Assembly: GCA_003118195.1 (NCBI GenBank)
Contig: BEXV01004308.1
Location: 1 to 11,318, forward strand
Reading direction: 5' to 3'
Source: Hemicentrotus pulcherrimus
Lineage: Eukaryota > Echinodermata > Echinoidea > Camarodonta > Strongylocentrotidae
Length of the DNA: 11,318 nt
Positions 8,704 through 11,318 of the stretch are shown in pieces. The notes under the pieces were generated by a model. The model was not told where the DNA came from. It was given only the letters and a program-made list of their open reading frames with translations, and did no database searches. Made by a program: the position numbers and the translations under genes. The stretch's first letter is position 1. Every line of letters starts with the position of its first letter.

Positions 8704-8872
8704 CTCCTTAGTCCCATGGCTATTGTAGAGGGGAGGATAGCTGGACAAAGCATCCCTCTTCTAAGCAGCCACGGGACCTCGGTCTGTCCTCCCATGTGGT
8801 AGATCCGAAGAACGAAGATGGCACAGAGGACTTCTGCACAGCACATGGTAATCATGGCGTTGAAGAAATTCA
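8704..8872 (-). CDS. Cys-loop ligand-gated ion channel (nicotinic/5-HT3-like), exon with transmembrane segment M3
   Basis: The acceptor CTTAAATTCTTAG (AG at 8874-8873) opens an exon that begins in phase (two bases complete a codon). It encodes NFFNAMITMCCAEVLCAIFV, then LRIYHMGGQTEVPWLLRRGM. This matches the M3 helix and start of the M3-M4 loop of cation-type pentameric channels, compare YF.....I.......IVLR..H......VP.WLR in nicotinic and 5-HT3 subunits. Such channels sit in the plasma membrane and open on ligand binding. The exon runs to LRR, where the only GT (8703-8702, AGGAG|GTTTTG) is a poor donor; without splicing, a TGA follows within two codons. M1, M2 and M4 are not found in the window, so upstream exons would lie beyond an intron of over 2.4 kb. 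It could also be a lone exon relic. Confidence 0.65.
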
Positions 8873-9139
8873 CTAAGAATTTAAGATACAATTGTATTCA
8901 TAATTTTAAAAAAAGTATATATAAAGTGACAGTATTTCTACACAGTCATGTATGTCGATCTATCCATATTATTGAATTGAATTTATTTTCTTCTGCACCG
9001 TACACATCAAATTTCAGTTCAGCAATAAAACATTTACAAGATATAACAATATCTTTTTATGGGTATTATAATGATAATAGATGACGACATCAACAAAAAA
9101 ATAACTGACAACACGATACCGAGTATTAATCATTAAGAA

Positions 9140-9660
9140 AGTTGCAGAATAAGCTATTACAATGAGCGATTGCTTTCAATAATAAAGTGATAGCCCGGGG
9201 TAATTCCAACAATCTGGACCACGATTTCTTATTGATTTAGGCAGGATTGATCATTTATGATTTATCAATTGACAGTTTAATAAATTCAGAGTAGGGTAAG
9301 GATGGATAGTGTTATTTGATAGCAAAATAATCTTAAACGAATCAGGAAGCAAGTAATTCATGTATTCAATCATAAAAATCAAACTCTGTCCTGCTTTTGT
9401 ATCAAAAATCGTATGAAATTCATGAGATACTAAAGTAATTGTTTGGTATGGGCTGAATAATGGGAGCCAGCACATACGCGAAACGCATTCTTGCGCATGA
9501 AATAAAATAGGCCTATTTTTGTCTTTGCACTTGAAGCCCATACCAAGTTACAAGTTAAAATATATGGCAAGATGAGCGATTTATAAAACAATATAAGAGT
9601 CTTTTTTTTAGGAAGATAACGTTTTGTCTCATAAAGTAAAGCCTCGGTCACAAATACCAT
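9140..9660 (-). pseudogene. Decayed, 5'-truncated LINE reverse-transcriptase C-terminal tail
   Basis: Read on the minus strand from 9660, one frame gives RYLPKKKTLILFYKSLILPY and CNLVWASSAKTK up to HTKQLL near 9433. The next frame then continues with HTIFDTKAGQSLIFMIEYMN and LLPDSFK...LSNNTIHPYPT to about 9290, and further decayed blocks (a GPDCWN remnant of the usual RGP.IWN) reach about 9190. This order is the typical end of LINE ORF2, after the polymerase active site (CR1/L2 or jockey-like). The catalytic palm is absent, at least one frameshift lies near 9433, and several stops interrupt the end. It is inactive. Its left end at 9660 abuts the CGTA-rich island. Confidence 0.8.
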
Positions 9661-9685
9661 TAAGAACTATTTTAGACCATTTCAT

Positions 9686-10275
9686 AAGATCTTCTTAAGA
9701 AGGCCGTCTGAAACCAGCGTTCGCAGACCGTTCGTAGACCGTTCGTAAGTTCGCATACTGGTTGATGGTCTTGTTCAAAGATTTGTCAAACTCGTACGAA
9801 ACCCTCTCTTTGTTAGGCGACCGTACGAACGTCGTAATAAGAACTACGCAAGATCTTCGTGCATTTCGTAGGGTCGAAAGACAATTTTAGAAGCTTCAAA
9901 TTTCTTACGATTATCGTAAGAACGTCTTAAAATGTTCAAAGCGGGTTCTTACGGCGTTCGTAAGAATGCCTTACGAACGGAGATTCGTATAGCCTTCGTA
10001 AGGTGCTCGTATGGTATACGTTCACAACTTATCCAACCCAACACAATATACAACACATCGTAAGATCTTCTCACGAATGACTTGAGAATACCGTCAGTTA
10101 CACGTACGACCATCTTGCGAAAACAAAAACTCGTAAGATGGCCGTAAATCTGACGTAAGAAGAACTCAAGGCATCCTTACGTGAACTAAAACGAAAAAGT
10201 ATACGGCGTTCGTACAATCTCCGTAAAAAGAACGTAAGAAACTATGCCCCATCTACGAATCCCTACGAACTTTGG
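9686..10275. repeat. CGTA/TACG-dense island with many perfect hairpins; probable non-autonomous mobile element
   Basis: I count roughly thirty CGTA or TACG words in about 580 bases, several times more than expected by chance, against CpG-poor flanks. Perfect inverted repeats include TTCTTACGAT (9902-9911) with ATCGTAAGAA (9913-9922), and CGTTCGTAAG (9955-9964) with CTTACGAACG (9970-9979). CTTCTTAAGAAG at 9691-9702 is fully palindromic. GACCGTTCGTA occurs twice in a row (9726-9736, 9737-9747). AAGATCTTC occurs near 9687, 9850 and 10061. No reading frame of note is present. Clear terminal inverted repeats or target duplications were not found. Confidence 0.6.
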
Positions 10276-10369
10276 ATTTGAGCGCTCTTGTGAATAAAAA
10301 ATAACCAAACAGCCAAGCTAATAATGAAAGACACATAATTCATGAATGAGATTTTTTTTTGTAACAACA

Positions 10370-10398
10370 ATCATGTTTGTAAGTCTTACAAACATGAT
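10370..10398. repeat. 29-bp near-perfect palindrome
   Basis: ATCATGTTTGTAAG (10370-10383), one T, then its exact complement CTTACAAACATGAT (10385-10398). The arms contain GTAAG/CTTAC, the same core as the hairpins in the neighbouring island, with CA/TG in place of CG. Confidence 0.9.
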
Positions 10399-10723
10399 GT
10401 GTATGCTGCTAACTTTCACAAGATCTACACACAGGGTGGTTCTGCAGTGCGAGTGGTGCACTGTCAAAAACATTTGTTTTATTTCATCATTAATTTGAAT
10501 TCATACCGGTATAATATAAACATGTTGCATGTTGTACTGTATGTGCGTGAGATTAAAAACAATAAAATAAAATAACTTCAGTTTACTTACAAACACACGA
10601 GGTTACTTTGCAGACATGTTTCACAAATTTTGGTGCCCGGTGGGTAAACATGCGATGGCGTTCTGTGGTTTCCTACGGTGAAAAACGCTATTAAATAATG
10701 CGTGAGAGAAGTATTATTTAGAA

Positions 10724-10903
10724 TATAAATCGCCAAAAAATAGCAGGAAGGATACTGGCTTATGAATAGCCAATGGCTTTTAAATCGTTGTATTTACACC
10801 GTAAGGGTAAACGCGATCAACGAAAACTGGAGCTCGAATTATAAATCGCCAACAAATTGCAGAAGGGATAATGGCATATAAAAAGCCAATGGCTTATAAA
10901 TCG
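10724..10903. repeat. Pair of 64-bp direct repeats (55 of 64 identical)
   Basis: Copy A is 10724-10787 and copy B is 10840-10903, offset 116 bases. Both start TATAAATCGCCAA and end GCCAATGGCTT.TAAATCG. My base-by-base comparison gives nine substitutions and no gaps. A further partial word, TATAAATTGCCAATGACGTC, follows copy B. Confidence 0.9.
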
Positions 10904-11081
10904 CTTATAAATTGCCAATGACGTCATCAAATCAGACAACTGGACAAAAACAGATAAATTCTCCTAATTACCTGCGAGTCATTTATTTTCAAGGAAGTCA
11001 TATGTAATTAAAACTGTTCAGTGTTGTATCCATTTATTTAAAGCGATAAAGGGTATGCGTGATCATATAAAACTGGAGCTC
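10801..11081. repeat. Second direct-repeat pair sharing AAAACTGGAGCTC
   Basis: The segments 10801-10835 and 11046-11081 align (TAA(A)GGGTA..CG.GATCA followed by AAAACTGGAGCTC), and both are preceded by GTTGTAT. Together with the 64-bp pair this suggests an old duplication of a larger unit. Confidence 0.75.
10919..10926. promoter_or_regulatory. Perfect CRE palindrome overlapping a CCAAT word
   Basis: The sequence GCCAATGACGTCATC joins CCAAT and TGACGTCA, shortly after TATAAAT words. It lies in the direct-repeat cluster; no gene start is visible beside it. Confidence 0.3.
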
Positions 11082-11098
11082 TTTATTCACAACAGGTC

Positions 11099-11113
11099 CT
11101 TTCCTAAGGAAAG
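11099..11113. repeat. Short perfect hairpin CTTTCCT-A-AGGAAAG
   Basis: Seven-base arms around a single A. Nearby GCGCCGCCTTCGGCG (11149-11163) forms a GC-rich stem. Neither is tied to a gene. Confidence 0.5.
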
Positions 11114-11318
11114 CATTTACAGTGTTCCGATAGAGTGTTCGATGAATAGCGCCGCCTTCGGCGTTCCGGGAACTATGTGTCTAGTTTGAAACCCAATCGT
11201 GACATTAAAACACTGATAATGATAAGAATTTAAAAAATATATATTCATTATACGTTGAATATTTTCTCGATATACATATTCAAATTTTTAGTGTTTTATA
11301 TGGTATTACTCTTTTTTT

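Noticed and set aside
10342..10575. 77-codon plus-strand frame
   Set aside because: It spans the 29-bp palindrome, is AT-rich and has no recognisable protein pattern.
10618..10690. Possible minus-strand short exon (CACCGTAG acceptor, GTAACC donor, about 22 codons, ETTERHRMFTHRAPKFVKHV)
   Set aside because: The donor is weak, the opposite strand is equally open, and the stretch is itself an imperfect inverted repeat (CATGTTT...AAACATG), so repeat DNA is more likely.
1..11318. tRNA, rRNA, CRISPR, operon or other prokaryotic features
   Set aside because: No tRNA-like cloverleaf or B-box, no regularly spaced identical repeats with unique spacers, and intron-containing animal genes; the window is eukaryotic.

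Overview
This is an AT-rich, intron-rich animal nuclear window. It holds metazoan-only gene families (a CLCA-family protein and a pentameric Cys-loop channel), split exons with GT/AG boundaries, simple repeats, a decayed LINE and DNA-repeat debris. A marine invertebrate, perhaps a deuterostome such as an echinoderm or hemichordate, is my best guess; nothing in the sequence fixes the species. All recognisable coding sequence is on the minus strand.

Region 1 to about 4050: the 5' end of a CLCA gene (calcium-activated chloride channel regulator / secreted metalloprotease family). Read leftwards, three exons fit together with matching phases. Exon 1 (3895-3725) carries the start and signal peptide. 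Exon 2 (1410-1125) and exon 3 (609-323) carry the N-terminal CLCA metalloprotease-like domain. The gene runs off the left edge before the VWA domain. The zinc-protease motif expected at the start of exon 3 is present in position, but every catalytic or ligand residue is replaced, which suggests a pseudoprotease. Intron 1 (2.3 kb) contains simple repeats (TAG, AT, G runs). A TATA-like box, a forkhead-type site and a perfect CRE palindrome lie upstream of the start.

Region about 4050 to 7235: AT-rich intergenic DNA with no gene I can support. One GC-richer patch at 4250-4360 is ambiguous.

Region 7235 to 7925: about six diverged copies of a 103-130 bp tandem repeat. Four of the copies carry AATAAA on the minus strand. 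The array starts just beyond the stop codon of a likely terminal exon (8095-7949), so it may act as the 3' UTR or polyadenylation region of a second minus-strand gene.

Region 7949 to 8872: the likely terminal exon, a GGA-rich tract, a degenerate 14-15 bp minisatellite, and one clear exon for transmembrane segment M3 of a cation-type Cys-loop receptor (8872-8704). Whether the M3 exon and the terminal exon belong to one gene is unresolved, because no M4 segment is visible.

Region 9140 to 11318: a 5'-truncated, frameshifted LINE reverse-transcriptase tail (minus). It is followed by a striking island of about 580 bp that is very dense in CGTA/TACG and full of overlapping perfect hairpins, then a 29-bp near-perfect palindrome. 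Last comes a set of diverged direct repeats carrying TATAAAT, CCAAT and CRE words. The most worthwhile signals are the CLCA active-site loss, the CGTA hairpin island, the AATAAA-bearing tandem array and the promoter-like repeat cluster.
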